64,000 bases of DNA from Pricia mediterranea (GCF_032248455.1 NZ_JAVTTP010000001.1:186001-250000), one strand, 5' to 3'. Shown: positions 8,675 to 17,015, counted from the first letter of the stretch. The notes: generated by a model from the letters alone, not told the origin. Numbers and translations: made by a program.

Positions 8675-9703
8675 TTATTTCTTTTTTCTTTTTCTCTTTT
8701 TCCTTCGCTTCCTCTGGTCGAAATCTTCCAGTTCCATTTTGAACGGGGTGAAAGGTTCGTCTTCTAGGCCATCCTTTTGAGCGCCTCCCAGATCGTATTT
8801 TGGTTTTTCACTAATTTGGACTGTCCATCCCTCAGCAACTTTTGTTTCTCCGCCAACGTTCCTTGATGAGCCTGTATCTTGAGCAAAAGCTCCTTTATTT
8901 CCTTGTTCTGGATGATTATTTTCGAGAATAACTGTACGGTCTCTGATTTGTTCATAATCGATTTGTTTTATGATGTTGTTCCATGAATATTTTCGACCAA
9001 GACTGCTCCCCTTATAAATCACTCCTTCATATTTGAAGGAGATACCGGAGACCCTTCCCGTTGTTTTGCTGATATTGAACTTTGGGCGAATATCCCTAGA
9101 CCGCAATTGATGGATGAACTCTTCGGTAGTATTTGAGCATTTTAATGCCTCCCTCAGTTGCTGTTGAAGTATACTTTTTATCGGTGCGTTACCGGTGCGA
9201 AGCGATTTTTCAATCTCTTTTTGAGTGAGTGCCGCCCTTCGCTCCAAAGTTGCGTCCGGTAGCTCTGAAAGACCATATTTCTTTTCCAGTTTTCGGACCA
9301 AACGTTCACTGCGCTCATAATCGTTGCTATCGCTGACCAGCGCCCCGGATAGTTTTACCCTGTTGGCAACGATATGGATGTGTTGGTGGCTTTGGTCGTT
9401 ATGGCGGTACATGATGTATTGGTTGTCATCGAATCCCATTCCCTTGAGATAGTCAGATCCCATTAAAACGAATTCCTTGTCACTCATTTTTTCATTCGGC
9501 GGAAGGTTCAGGGAAACATGATATACTGCTTTGCTTAATCTAGGGCGTAACTTTCTTACCAAATTGAACTCTTTGGTCATCTCCACCGTACTGTCCAAAT
9601 CGATGTTTGCGTCCAGTACAACGGCCTCGCCCTGTTCTACCTTTTTTTGGTTGTAGGCCAACAGTCCGTAAAAATCCTTGCCCTTTATCTGTTTGGCTAT
9701 CAT
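8675..9703 (-). CDS. Relaxase/mobilization nuclease (MOBP-like)
   Basis: A 342-residue relaxase that would nick oriT and pilot the transferred strand. Residues 1-170 hold the catalytic fold, with the three-histidine metal motif HNDQSHQHIHIVANRV (H101, H106/H108, H110) preceded by the strand YHVSLNLPP (61-69) and the GMGFDDNQYIMYRH stretch. Tyr residues near the N-terminus (Y12, Y17) are candidate nucleophiles. The C-terminus is low-complexity and ends in a lysine/arginine-rich tail (about 330-342) suited to DNA contact. The ATG overlaps the end of the MobC-like gene by 4 bases, indicating translational coupling. A 63-codon frame is embedded in its last third. Confidence 0.9.
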   Translation of the reverse strand: MIAKQIKGKDFYGLLAYNQKKVEQGEAVVLDANIDLDSTVEMTKEFNLVRKLRPRLSKAVYHVSLNLPPNEKMSDKEFVLMGSDYLKGMGFDDNQYIMYRHNDQSHQHIHIVANRVKLSGALVSDSNDYERSERLVRKLEKKYGLSELPDATLERRAALTQKEIEKSLRTGNAPIKSILQQQLREALKCSNTTEEFIHQLRSRDIRPKFNISKTTGRVSGISFKYEGVIYKGSSLGRKYSWNNIIKQIDYEQIRDRTVILENNHPEQGNKGAFAQDTGSSRNVGGETKVAEGWTVQISEKPKYDLGGAQKDGLEDEPFTPFKMELEDFDQRKRRKKRKRKKK

Positions 9704-10041
9704 TTGTTCTTGATATTAGATTTTAGTTCATGTAACATCCGTCTTAGCTCTGCAAGTTGCTGGTGCAGAATTTTAGGCGAGTGCATGCGCAAATGGGAAT
9801 TTTTCGTAAGCTGATTAATGTTATTTCCTATCCGGCTCAGCTCGACGAAAAGTCTTCTATCCTCTGGTGTTATTTTGGTCCTGGGAAGCGGTCTGCCCGT
9901 GACCCTTTTTCGGATGTAGTCCGGTATGCCCATGCCCAACGTGGCCGCATTTCCGGAAACGATCAAATATTCGTTGACCGTCATGCGCACGTTTACCCGT
10001 ATCGCTTTCAATGATTCAATATCTTTTTTTGGCCGTGCCAT
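9700..10041 (-). CDS. mobC: MobC-like relaxosome accessory protein
   Basis: A 113-residue basic protein with a ribbon-helix-helix-like start (AIRVNVRMTVNEYLIVSGNA) and the RIGNNINQLTK signature of plasmid/transposon MobC proteins (PF05713 type) at about 71-81. MobC binds near oriT and helps the relaxase open the duplex. It sits directly upstream of, and overlaps by 4 bases, the relaxase gene, the standard arrangement. The 170-base region before its start is the natural place for oriT. Confidence 0.85.
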   Translation of the reverse strand: MARPKKDIESLKAIRVNVRMTVNEYLIVSGNAATLGMGIPDYIRKRVTGRPLPRTKITPEDRRLFVELSRIGNNINQLTKNSHLRMHSPKILHQQLAELRRMLHELKSNIKNK

Positions 10042-10213
10042 AATTCAGGGGTTTGGGGAGGATACCCAACAAGTCTCGCGAACGAAGTGAGCGGTTTTTG
10101 CTTGCAAAAACATGGCTTGCTACGTGACCTCCGATTAACTTAGGCCAAACCTAAAACATATCGCAAGTCAACAAGGGCTTTGACGTACATGGAGTGTTGT
10201 ACGGTAAATGGAT
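10042..10213. other. Candidate oriT region upstream of mobC
   Basis: This 172-base gap precedes the mobC-relaxase operon. It holds a perfect inverted repeat GTTTTTGC-TT-GCAAAAAC at 10094-10111 and a shorter one, TTAGG-CCAAA-CCTAA, at about 10139-10153. Origins of transfer of MOBP elements usually lie next to mobC and contain such repeats beside the nick site. The exact nic position cannot be recognised from sequence alone. Confidence 0.45.
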
Positions 10214-10699
10214 TCAGCAGAGTTTTACGTCCTCAAACAGGACTTTGAGGGAAGTTTCGGCTTCCGGAACCCGAAAGTATCTTTGGGATTCCAATACAAG
10301 GTGTTGCAATGCTGACCTATAGCGTGCCTTGGCATGAGCATTGTCCTCATAATAAGTGCATGGGTCTTTGGGATGCACCTCTGTGGGCGTGGTAAAGGAT
10401 TTTACATCCCTGTTCATGTACTCGAACCGTTGGGAAGCCCTTCTATGGATACCATCAAGGGTTAGGTCATCGGGATATTTTGGGACATTGTAAAAAAGTT
10501 CTTCCAAGATTACGATAAAAGACCTCCTACGGGAGAGTTTCGGTTTTTGTGAAGCGATGCCGACCGCTTTTTGTACATCTCGTACCAGACGTTCGGCCAG
10601 TACAACCTGTGATCGGGAATACTCTTTCCCGTTGATTTCCGGATGTTCCTCCTTGGCCAAATCTTCCAGATACCTAAGCAGTTTTTCGGATGGAATCAT
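10214..10699 (-). CDS. Hypothetical protein of the mobilization region (161 aa)
   Basis: A soluble, charged protein, probably mostly helical, with no signal peptide or membrane segment. I recognise no family. Its start ATG overlaps the stop of the preceding 262-residue gene by 4 bases, so the two are translationally coupled and probably function together. Position upstream of the candidate oriT and the mob genes, on the same strand, suggests a role in mobilization or maintenance, but this is context only. Confidence 0.65.
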   Translation of the reverse strand: MIPSEKLLRYLEDLAKEEHPEINGKEYSRSQVVLAERLVRDVQKAVGIASQKPKLSRRRSFIVILEELFYNVPKYPDDLTLDGIHRRASQRFEYMNRDVKSFTTPTEVHPKDPCTYYEDNAHAKARYRSALQHLVLESQRYFRVPEAETSLKVLFEDVKLC

Positions 10700-11484
10700 A
10701 ATTTTGGACCGCCCCTGCGTTTGTTTATGGTTGGAACATTCTGCAAAGCATTTTTCAAGGTCGAGGCAAGTTTTTCAGACCGTATAGAGAGGCCCAACAG
10801 GCGTTGTTGCGTTATCGAACCCGCCAACAGATAATCGGCCATGGCAGTTTTTTTGGGCCACAGCTTGGACTTTACGATAAGATGAAGCAATAACTGTTCA
10901 TGCGCATCGAGATTATAGCGGGAATTTTCCAATTCCTTACTGAAATTTTTGAGATAAGCCTCGGGACGCGGTTTGTTTTCTTGCACGTTTTTTTCCACAT
11001 TTTCCCATCCGACCTGCATCGATAAATGTGCCGCCATGTAAGCCACGGAGAATCGGCCATATTCCCATTTTCGGTACGATGTGGTCTGGTCCAACAGTTC
11101 TTCCTCTACAAAATCTACAAGCGGTTCATTGGACAATGGACGTTTCAAATCATATTCACTATTTTGGAGTGCATCTAACTGCAATATAGCAGAATCGCCC
11201 AGATTGTTCATTAAGTGTTTTGCAAATGTTTGGGATAGGTCGAACAGTGGTTGTTTACCTTCTAGAATCGCCTTTAGCAAAAGTTCCCTTTGCTCTACTG
11301 GTACCTCGTCATAATGAAGCCCATAAGTAAAGATGACGGCGATAAGGGTCTTCAGTTGATCCTCCGAAAGTATAAATTTATTGTGGGAAGGGGAAGTATT
11401 ATCCAGCTCTCTGATGACCTCTCTAAATGACTGTCGGCCTATCGGCCGACTGAAATCCAGTACTTTATATAGGGTTTCCGACAT
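10696..11484 (-). CDS. Hypothetical protein of the mobilization region (262 aa)
   Basis: A 262-residue acidic, helical protein without recognised motifs; it ends in a basic stretch (KRRGGPKL). It is the first gene of the coupled pair with the 161-residue gene (4-base overlap). An A/T-rich -7-like box (TAAATTTA) sits just upstream of its start on the minus strand, so it probably heads a transcript running into the mob genes. Function unknown. Confidence 0.65.
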   Translation of the reverse strand: MSETLYKVLDFSRPIGRQSFREVIRELDNTSPSHNKFILSEDQLKTLIAVIFTYGLHYDEVPVEQRELLLKAILEGKQPLFDLSQTFAKHLMNNLGDSAILQLDALQNSEYDLKRPLSNEPLVDFVEEELLDQTTSYRKWEYGRFSVAYMAAHLSMQVGWENVEKNVQENKPRPEAYLKNFSKELENSRYNLDAHEQLLLHLIVKSKLWPKKTAMADYLLAGSITQQRLLGLSIRSEKLASTLKNALQNVPTINKRRGGPKL

Positions 11485-11667
11485 GGTATAAATTTAATCA
11501 ATGAAACGGGATAGATTCAAAAATTCTATCACTTTATATTCAACCTTCTCTAAATTGCCTTTTCTTGCCTTCAGTAATAAGGATACCATTAATAGAAAAG
11601 TGGTCTTATATATCCCAATTACCTTTGGGACGTAATTTATCTCCTCCCTAGTTAATTTTGGCATCGT

Positions 11668-11889
11668 TTACTTAGACTTGGGTTTTTCAATAGAGAATAG
11701 AATTAATGGAACTATCGCCATTAATGTAAAAATAACCAGAGTGAATATTCTTATCACAAAAACCACTTTAATCTCTTGAACGTCCAATTTCGCAAAAAGT
11801 GGCACTATGAACGAAATCAGAGATATGGACAATAGTATAGCCATTACGCTTAAATACTTCTTCGAACTGACCTTCATAATTTTTCCCAT
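11668..11889 (-). CDS. Small membrane protein, two transmembrane segments
   Basis: A 73-residue protein with hydrophobic segments at about 13-32 and 44-66, a basic N-terminus (KVSSKK) and a basic C-terminus (EKPKSK). The start could be the first ATG (11889) or one four codons later. No family recognised. It stands alone, about 180 bases from the mobilization pair and 120 bases from the AbiE toxin gene. It could be an uncharacterised inner-membrane factor; small size makes the call less certain. Confidence 0.5.
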   Translation of the reverse strand: MGKIMKVSSKKYLSVMAILLSISLISFIVPLFAKLDVQEIKVVFVIRIFTLVIFTLMAIVPLILFSIEKPKSK

Positions 11890-12011
11890 TTAGTTTACAA
11901 ATTGATTGTTGTCAGATAAATCTGGTAACCTCACAAAAATTAACAATTGTGATTCTTTGTTACTACTTTTTGATATATAAAGTTATGACCAAAACCTTTC
12001 CCTGACTATTC

Positions 12012-13049
12012 TCAACTTTTCGGTTTTGGAAATTCCAGTTTCATTCTCCAATCCAAAGCGTTCATACCTTGTAAAAAGGCTTGGATTCCCTTGACCAAAT
12101 CCTCATAGGCTGGGGAATCCCCATAAATCATCTGCTCCTGCATCGTTCTATAATCGGACTTCCAATCTTCTTCAAATTTCGATGATGGAATGGGCCGTAT
12201 GTGGTGGGGCTGGTGGAAATTATAATCGACCCCACCAAGTTTCGTAAAAACAAATCTATGGTTTACGATGGTTTCATATAATCCTTGGTCATGGATGGCA
12301 TTGGTCGCAAATTCCGTTTTCGATAATTGAAAAACATCGTACAAATGACGACTTAGCCTGTCTACCCTTATTTTTTCCTTGGGACGTTGAAATTCCTCGT
12401 GCAGTAGAAATAGTTTTTCCAAAAAAGTCCTTTCGGGAGTTACGGAGGGAACTGTTACCGGAGGTTCGACGAATTCGGCATCAGGATATTCCTCATCCAC
12501 AAAAGAGTGTATCGGCTTTAAATCAAAGGGTTCCCTTAGGGAGCGGCAACCAATCTCAACTTGTACCCTCGGCTGGATATATCCGGGGGATTTCGTGATA
12601 TAAGGATAGTAGATTTCAATAATACGCGGGTCTTGGTCGCTCGATTCAGCGGGAACGATGTTAAATTCGACATCCTTTAATCCTTTTTTCTTAAATCGCT
12701 CTTGCAACTCAGGATAGAATTCCCCTGAAATATAGGAGCTTGTTTCTTTCCTCAGTTTGGTCAATTGTTTTTTTGACAGTTCCCCGGAATACCCAAAAAA
12801 TCCACGGTCAACTGCCAAGTCAACATCTTCGGAAAACCGATCTATGAGTTTCCATGCCTTGCTTAAAGACGTCCCTCCCTTAAAGACCAAATGCTCCGCT
12901 ATCCCCATTTCAAAGATGACCTTCAATGTCTGGACGACCCACCAATCCTTTTCAACGGCAAAATCGGGTATTCCCGTTTTGTTTTCCACATTTTTATAGA
13001 TGGCAAGCCTGTCCGCTGCAGGTATGTCGTAAAACTTCATTTTATCCAT
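12012..13049 (-). CDS. AbiEii/AbiGii-type nucleotidyltransferase toxin
   Basis: A 345-residue protein of the AbiEii family, the toxin of type IV toxin-antitoxin and abortive-infection systems; members transfer nucleotides to cellular RNA such as tRNA. Visible motifs are FKGGTSLSKAW (G58-S61, nucleotide binding) and SEDVDL (D75, D77, metal-binding DxD), plus the conserved VEKDWWVVQTL before them and RTFLEKLFLLHEE at about 208-220. It overlaps the antitoxin gene by 8 bases, so translation is coupled. Length fits the family. It probably stabilises the element and gives phage protection. Confidence 0.92.
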   Translation of the reverse strand: MDKMKFYDIPAADRLAIYKNVENKTGIPDFAVEKDWWVVQTLKVIFEMGIAEHLVFKGGTSLSKAWKLIDRFSEDVDLAVDRGFFGYSGELSKKQLTKLRKETSSYISGEFYPELQERFKKKGLKDVEFNIVPAESSDQDPRIIEIYYPYITKSPGYIQPRVQVEIGCRSLREPFDLKPIHSFVDEEYPDAEFVEPPVTVPSVTPERTFLEKLFLLHEEFQRPKEKIRVDRLSRHLYDVFQLSKTEFATNAIHDQGLYETIVNHRFVFTKLGGVDYNFHQPHHIRPIPSSKFEEDWKSDYRTMQEQMIYGDSPAYEDLVKGIQAFLQGMNALDWRMKLEFPKPKS

Positions 13050-13644
13050 GGTTCAAACCCTTTTTCATAATCTTCCTAATCCATACCGGTGCCAGTGCAA
13101 TATCGTGAAGTAAGTCCTTTTGGTCTTCTTCTTTCAAAAGAGTCACAATTTTTGCTTCTTCCTCATCGGTCAATCGTTCTTTTCCGATTTCACGAAGGGC
13201 CTGTATCACCAGTCTGCTTATCTCTCCCTTGGCAGATAAATTCTTGGGGGTGGTCTTCTTTAATTTTATGCTCCGTTTTCCCAGCTTTATCTCGCGGGGA
13301 GCTCCGTCGGTTAGAAAGACAAGCTTCATGGGAACTTGTGTACTAAGGCCCAAGGCACTTAAGGCATATACTCCAGTAGGCACTAACCTGATTTTGTCCC
13401 TTTTGGCTATGGCCATTGCGATCTCTTCTGCCGTTGGCATAACCTCTCCCGCATAATCACTTATCTTGGGGCGAACATAGATTCCTTGGGCCACCCTTTT
13501 TATAAAACCTTCTTTTTCGATTCTATGCAGGGCCAAACGTATAGCTTCCGATGAACCTAATTCCCTAAAATCATCGGGAAACAACAGTTCTCCCCTTTCC
13601 CTTTCGGAAACGGCCTTTTTTATTTTGGACTCAACACTCTCCAT
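13042..13644 (-). CDS. AbiEi-type antitoxin/transcriptional repressor
   Basis: A 200-residue protein beginning with a winged helix: AVSERERGELLFPDDFRELGSSEAIRLALHRIEKEGFIKRVAQGIYVRP (written here in parts: helix pair about 10-45, wing about 46-57). This is the DUF6088/AbiEi antitoxin layout, with an N-terminal DNA-binding domain and a C-terminal domain that neutralises the toxin. In AbiE systems the antitoxin represses its own promoter by binding paired inverted repeats. An 11-bp inverted repeat pair lies 16-46 bases upstream of this gene. It is the first gene of the two-gene operon. Confidence 0.88.
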   Translation of the reverse strand: MESVESKIKKAVSERERGELLFPDDFRELGSSEAIRLALHRIEKEGFIKRVAQGIYVRPKISDYAGEVMPTAEEIAMAIAKRDKIRLVPTGVYALSALGLSTQVPMKLVFLTDGAPREIKLGKRSIKLKKTTPKNLSAKGEISRLVIQALREIGKERLTDEEEAKIVTLLKEEDQKDLLHDIALAPVWIRKIMKKGLNHG

Positions 13645-13659
13645 ACATGCAAATCAATT

Positions 13660-13690
13660 TTGTAACAAATTTAGTAAATATTTGTTACAA
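13660..13690 (-). promoter_or_regulatory. AbiE operon operator/promoter with 11-bp inverted repeats
   Basis: TTGTAACAAAT (13660-13670) and ATTTGTTACAA (13680-13690) form a perfect 11-bp inverted repeat with a 9-base spacer. Read on the minus strand, TAAATTTG within it fits the Bacteroidetes -7 consensus TAnnTTTG and ends about 19 bases before the AbiEi start codon. This placement fits antitoxin binding that blocks its own promoter, as known for AbiEi; the binding itself is inferred. Confidence 0.6.
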
Positions 13691-13760
13691 TTTTAATGCC
13701 GCAATTATGAAAATAGGGTTGAACAGAATAGCATAAACCATTTGAACCGATAATACGAAA

Positions 13761-13890
13761 GGAAATGTATGGAATCCCCGTAGGAGACTTCCATACGTTT
13801 CCGTTCCGTTTCGAGGGGGTTGTGCGAAAGCAAACCGCTCGGCCCCGACATCCCGTAGGGATTTCGGAAGGCCGTTAAGGTGCGGCTTTT
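13761..13890 (+). other. Cluster of stable hairpins, possible structured small RNA with terminator
   Basis: Three hairpins follow each other in a stretch richer in G+C than its flanks. First is a 14-bp stem with one G-T mismatch (13761-13774 with 13789-13802). Second is a stem closed by CGAG/CTCG around GC-GAAA-GC, a GNRA-type loop (about 13812-13841). Third is CCGA-c-ATCCC-GTA-GGGAT-t-TCGG (about 13845-13867). They are followed by GCCG-8nt-CGGC-TTTT (13871-13890), resembling an intrinsic terminator on the plus strand. No credible protein frame covers it. It could be a noncoding RNA, a regulatory leader or a folded repetitive element. Confidence 0.35.
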
Positions 13891-13976
13891 GTTCAACTCC
13901 CGCAGAAACCATGGGAAGGGAGAGAAAAAGATGGGTCAATAAAAATGGAGGTTACTATGAACGGTCAAGAATACGA

Positions 13977-14204
13977 TCACGGCCATTGTTTGGCGATATG
14001 ATATCCCCAAGCGGATATTTCCAATGCCCCAAAAAGCCACACCAAATCCTTGATAAAGGGAATACCGACCATAATGAAAAGAAAGAGCAAAAACGGAATT
14101 CTCAAAAAACGTTTGAACCTAAGCAATCCTTTCATAATGATGATCATGAAAATAATAAAACCCAGAAAGGGCAATTTTTGATATAGAATTTCAATAGATA
14201 GCAT
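13977..14204 (-). CDS. Small membrane protein downstream of the PRTRC genes
   Basis: A 75-residue, very hydrophobic protein with two likely membrane segments (about 12-26 and 36-58) and a basic loop (LLRFKRFLR) between them. No family recognised. It lies 35 bases after the ThiF gene on the same strand and could be the last gene of the PRTRC unit. The composition is convincing for a membrane peptide, but the small size keeps confidence moderate. Confidence 0.5.
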   Translation of the reverse strand: MLSIEILYQKLPFLGFIIFMIIIMKGLLRFKRFLRIPFLLFLFIMVGIPFIKDLVWLFGALEISAWGYHIAKQWP

Positions 14205-14239
14205 ATAGGTTTGGTTTTACTTTCCTTTGGTAGTTTATT

Positions 14240-15019
14240 TCAGACATTAATCGAGTTTACCTTGCCCGATTCCAAATTCACAAATGCCCCGTGCTTCTGT
14301 ATCTGCTTATGGTACAACAACCGAAACAGACAGTCGGACGCATGGGCAACCAATACATCATTGATAAACAAGGATTGTTCTTGCAATTTGTCAGAATAGG
14401 CGCATCCCGCCCCCTGTAAGTTCGGGGTATCGTGCGCATCCAGATCGGGAAAAAAGTCGATAATGTTTTTCAGTTTATCCACCATTTCAAAATCTTCCCG
14501 TTCCATTTTTCGCTCCTCATCGAGCAACGTTCCCAAAACAAATTGCCCTGTATTCCTACTGTTGCCCAAATCCAACCAGTAGTATCTATTGGCGTAATCT
14601 GAGCTTTTATTACTGTGTTGAATCGATTGTACCAATTGTACCCGAAAACGGGCATTGTCAACGCAAGTGATGGTGATATTCGCCCGTACATCCTCTCCTT
14701 CGGGCAATGCATCCATCGGAATGCCCTGCCATTGTAGACCAAAAGCCATATTGACTTTGCATACGGCATTGACCACTTTGTATTCCCCGATATCCGATAG
14801 GGTATAAAGTTGCCGTCCTACATTGTTCGGCTCTACCTTATCGGAATCATAGGCAATGACATGCAACCCTGGGTGTCCTACTTGCCGTAGGGCATAATCT
14901 ATCCTTGCCAATCTTGCGAGCATCAATGAGCCTGTTCCACCGACCCCTATCAACGCAACCGTAATGGGATGTGTCGGGTTATAAAAATAGTTGGGGGCAA
15001 AGTGTATCCTAGTTTTCAT
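14240..15019 (-). CDS. PRTRC system ThiF family protein
   Basis: A 259-residue ThiF/E1-like protein. The nucleotide-binding glycine loop ALIGVGGTGS lies at 22-31, followed by the conserved VIAYDSDKVEPNNVGRQLY (54-72), with the asparagine-arginine typical of the adenylating fold, and TCVDN at about 117-121. PRTRC clusters are conserved on plasmids and integrative elements of many bacteria and encode a ThiF-like enzyme together with proteins A-F; their biochemical role is unknown, though plasmid maintenance is assumed. It overlaps the end of the protein B gene by 11 bases. Confidence 0.88.
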   Translation of the reverse strand: MKTRIHFAPNYFYNPTHPITVALIGVGGTGSLMLARLARIDYALRQVGHPGLHVIAYDSDKVEPNNVGRQLYTLSDIGEYKVVNAVCKVNMAFGLQWQGIPMDALPEGEDVRANITITCVDNARFRVQLVQSIQHSNKSSDYANRYYWLDLGNSRNTGQFVLGTLLDEERKMEREDFEMVDKLKNIIDFFPDLDAHDTPNLQGAGCAYSDKLQEQSLFINDVLVAHASDCLFRLLYHKQIQKHGAFVNLESGKVNSINV

Positions 15020-15716
15020 AGTGTTGGTTTAAGGTCATTTTGTTGGCTATCAATACTTCATCGTCAAATGACGGTTTCTCGAAATTTTGCTTCATTACGT
15101 TCACTATATTGCCATCTACCAATTGGTTATGGTGCGTTTCGGTGAAAACGGAACGAAAGAACTGTTGTTCCACAAATTCCATAACGTCCTCGTAGTATTC
15201 AAATCCATCATAATCCATTGAGGTATTTCCCATACACACATTGCCCTGCCTACCTATATTCAGCAACGGGGCATGGTATATAGGCGTGTCGTCCGTTAGT
15301 GCATCTTTTCGGTTCAGGGCGAATACCTTTAAAGCGTTGCCCTCCAATTTGAAAATCAATTTGGGCAAGGGATATTTTCCCGATGGGATGCCCGTTTTGG
15401 TATCGAAGTAAAGCATCCGTTGTTTGGGATGTACATACCATATCAGTTGAAAATTACCCTTAAAATCGAAGTGTATCAGGTTCTTTGGAAGCATTCCCTT
15501 GAAGCGGAACTTTATTAGATCGCCCTCCAAACAGGTAAAAATGTTTCGGGCGGTGTCCTTTGTCAATGGCATCCCTGCGGTCAACTTTGTTCCTGCTACC
15601 TCGTGGTACGAAAAGTAGTGGTCGTTGCGATAGTTCTCGTCTTCCCGTTCATATCCAATGATCGCGAATTTTGGCAAGAAGTGATCTTTGGCGTTCAATA
15701 CGGCTGTTTGTTCCAT
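15009..15716 (-). CDS. PRTRC system protein B
   Basis: A 235-residue soluble protein matching the PRTRC protein B pattern: an N-terminal beta-rich part with YFSYHEV..G.KL.AG.PLT (about 33-54) and a central ALNRKD...DTPIYHAPLLNIGRQGNVCMGN (in two parts, about 133-164), where the NV(C)MGN block is characteristic. It is placed between protein F and ThiF, the usual order. Function in the cell is not known. Confidence 0.85.
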   Translation of the reverse strand: MEQTAVLNAKDHFLPKFAIIGYEREDENYRNDHYFSYHEVAGTKLTAGMPLTKDTARNIFTCLEGDLIKFRFKGMLPKNLIHFDFKGNFQLIWYVHPKQRMLYFDTKTGIPSGKYPLPKLIFKLEGNALKVFALNRKDALTDDTPIYHAPLLNIGRQGNVCMGNTSMDYDGFEYYEDVMEFVEQQFFRSVFTETHHNQLVDGNIVNVMKQNFEKPSFDDEVLIANKMTLNQHYEN

Positions 15717-15719
15717 GTG

Positions 15720-16760
15720 CTAGAGTTTATTTAAGAGTTCGCTCAGGTCATTGATAAATTCTTCCAATTGGTTCAATCGATGGGGGATGCCATCATCGAA
15801 GGGTTCTATATTTCCGTTTTCGGCAACGGTATGTTGATAGGCGGAAATAATATCGTAATCGTTCGAGCAGTCGTTGAGCATTTGGATGTACCCATTGGCG
15901 AATGCGCTATCTTCCCTATCGACTACAAGGAATGATTCCCAATGCTCGAACATACAGTCATACCCATCCTTGACGCTCAACAAAAATGGCACCTGAAAAT
16001 CGATGGTTTCCGCCTTTAGCAACAATTCCTTGATTTGTTTGTAAATCGGTTTTTGAGGTTGGTATTTGTCCAATAGGGTTTTCCAATCCCTGATTTCGTA
16101 GGATTCCAAAAAGGTCTTATACCGTGCGTAGAACTTGGTCGAATGGTTCTTCATGACATTCTTGTTATCCTTGTAGTACGCTACATCCTCAAAGAGAAAT
16201 TCCCATAGCCAGTCGATCCTTGATTCACAGCTTGGGAACAGTCCACCGTAGGGCAGGCTTTTGACGAAGGACAGCAGAATGTGAAAGAGTGGTCGGTTTC
16301 GATGCCTTAGTTCGATAATCGGACAGACGGGAATAAAGTACACCGTACTGCGGTTGCCGATGAACTTTTTCAATATCAACCTTAAGTTTCCATCGTCTCT
16401 AAGAACTTCGATATGGTCGATATTGCCCCTAGTCCTCAACCTATGGGTACACCGTAGTACTACATCGTCCAAACTATCGGTTGGTACAAATTCCCAATGG
16501 TCGATGCTTCTCGTAAACTTTCGGGTAACGGCTACCATCAATCGGGCAAGTTCCCGAATGTCGGTATAGGAATCCTCTTCTATTAGCGGATGGAATAGAA
16601 CGGGCAACAGGTTTATGTCAGAAATGGAAAAACCTTTGGTTGCAGTACCTTCGGTCTTTGTATTCCCCGTTGATAGTGTTTCTGCTGTACCGCCCGAAAC
16701 AGTCGGTCGTGGAACATTGTTAAATCTCTTGGGGGGTTCAATCTGTATTTCGGCTTGCAT
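15720..16760 (-). CDS. PRTRC system protein F
   Basis: A 346-residue protein with a low-complexity first 40 residues and then a conserved-looking body. Position between PRTRC C and B, its size, and segments such as LPYGGLFPSCESRIDWLWEF (about 170-189) and RLNQLEEFINDLSELL at the end fit PRTRC protein F, though I recall this family less clearly than B, C and ThiF. It starts 36 bases after protein C ends. No catalytic motif seen. Confidence 0.75.
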   Translation of the reverse strand: MQAEIQIEPPKRFNNVPRPTVSGGTAETLSTGNTKTEGTATKGFSISDINLLPVLFHPLIEEDSYTDIRELARLMVAVTRKFTRSIDHWEFVPTDSLDDVVLRCTHRLRTRGNIDHIEVLRDDGNLRLILKKFIGNRSTVYFIPVCPIIELRHRNRPLFHILLSFVKSLPYGGLFPSCESRIDWLWEFLFEDVAYYKDNKNVMKNHSTKFYARYKTFLESYEIRDWKTLLDKYQPQKPIYKQIKELLLKAETIDFQVPFLLSVKDGYDCMFEHWESFLVVDREDSAFANGYIQMLNDCSNDYDIISAYQHTVAENGNIEPFDDGIPHRLNQLEEFINDLSELLNKL

Positions 16761-16796
16761 CGGTCTTTTCTCAAAAAATCGTCTATGTTCATCGTT

Positions 16797-17015
16797 CTAT
16801 CCCTTTGTTCCCGCCAAGGTCTTGAAGTGGATTTCATGGTAGCCGTTTACGATACCCTTGTCCATGATGTTAGCGTTGGTCAGTTCTGCATATAACTGTG
16901 CATAGTGTTCCATAATCTGCTCATGGGTCAAGTTGTAATCGATGTCATCCAATTCTATGGAGTTGTTGTTACCATTTTGATAAACGTACTTTCGTGTTAT
17001 AGTAGCTACTTCCAT
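16797..17015 (-). CDS. PRTRC system protein C
   Basis: A 72-residue protein with the short beta-alpha pattern of PRTRC protein C: ITRKYVYQNG...ELDDIDYNLTHEQIMEHYAQLYAELTNANI (in two parts) and a HFKTLAGTKG end, where the terminal GTKG is typical. Such proteins resemble small ubiquitin-like or ThiS-like partners in size, which would suit the ThiF-like enzyme in the cluster, but the last Gly-Gly is absent, so that is only a thought. The ATG shares one base with the end of protein E. Confidence 0.85.
   Translation of the reverse strand: MEVATITRKYVYQNGNNNSIELDDIDYNLTHEQIMEHYAQLYAELTNANIMDKGIVNGYHEIHFKTLAGTKG

Noticed and set aside
13685-13939. 84-codon and 63-codon minus-strand frames over the hairpin cluster
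   Set aside because: Composition follows the hairpins, two frames compete, and no protein-like pattern is seen.
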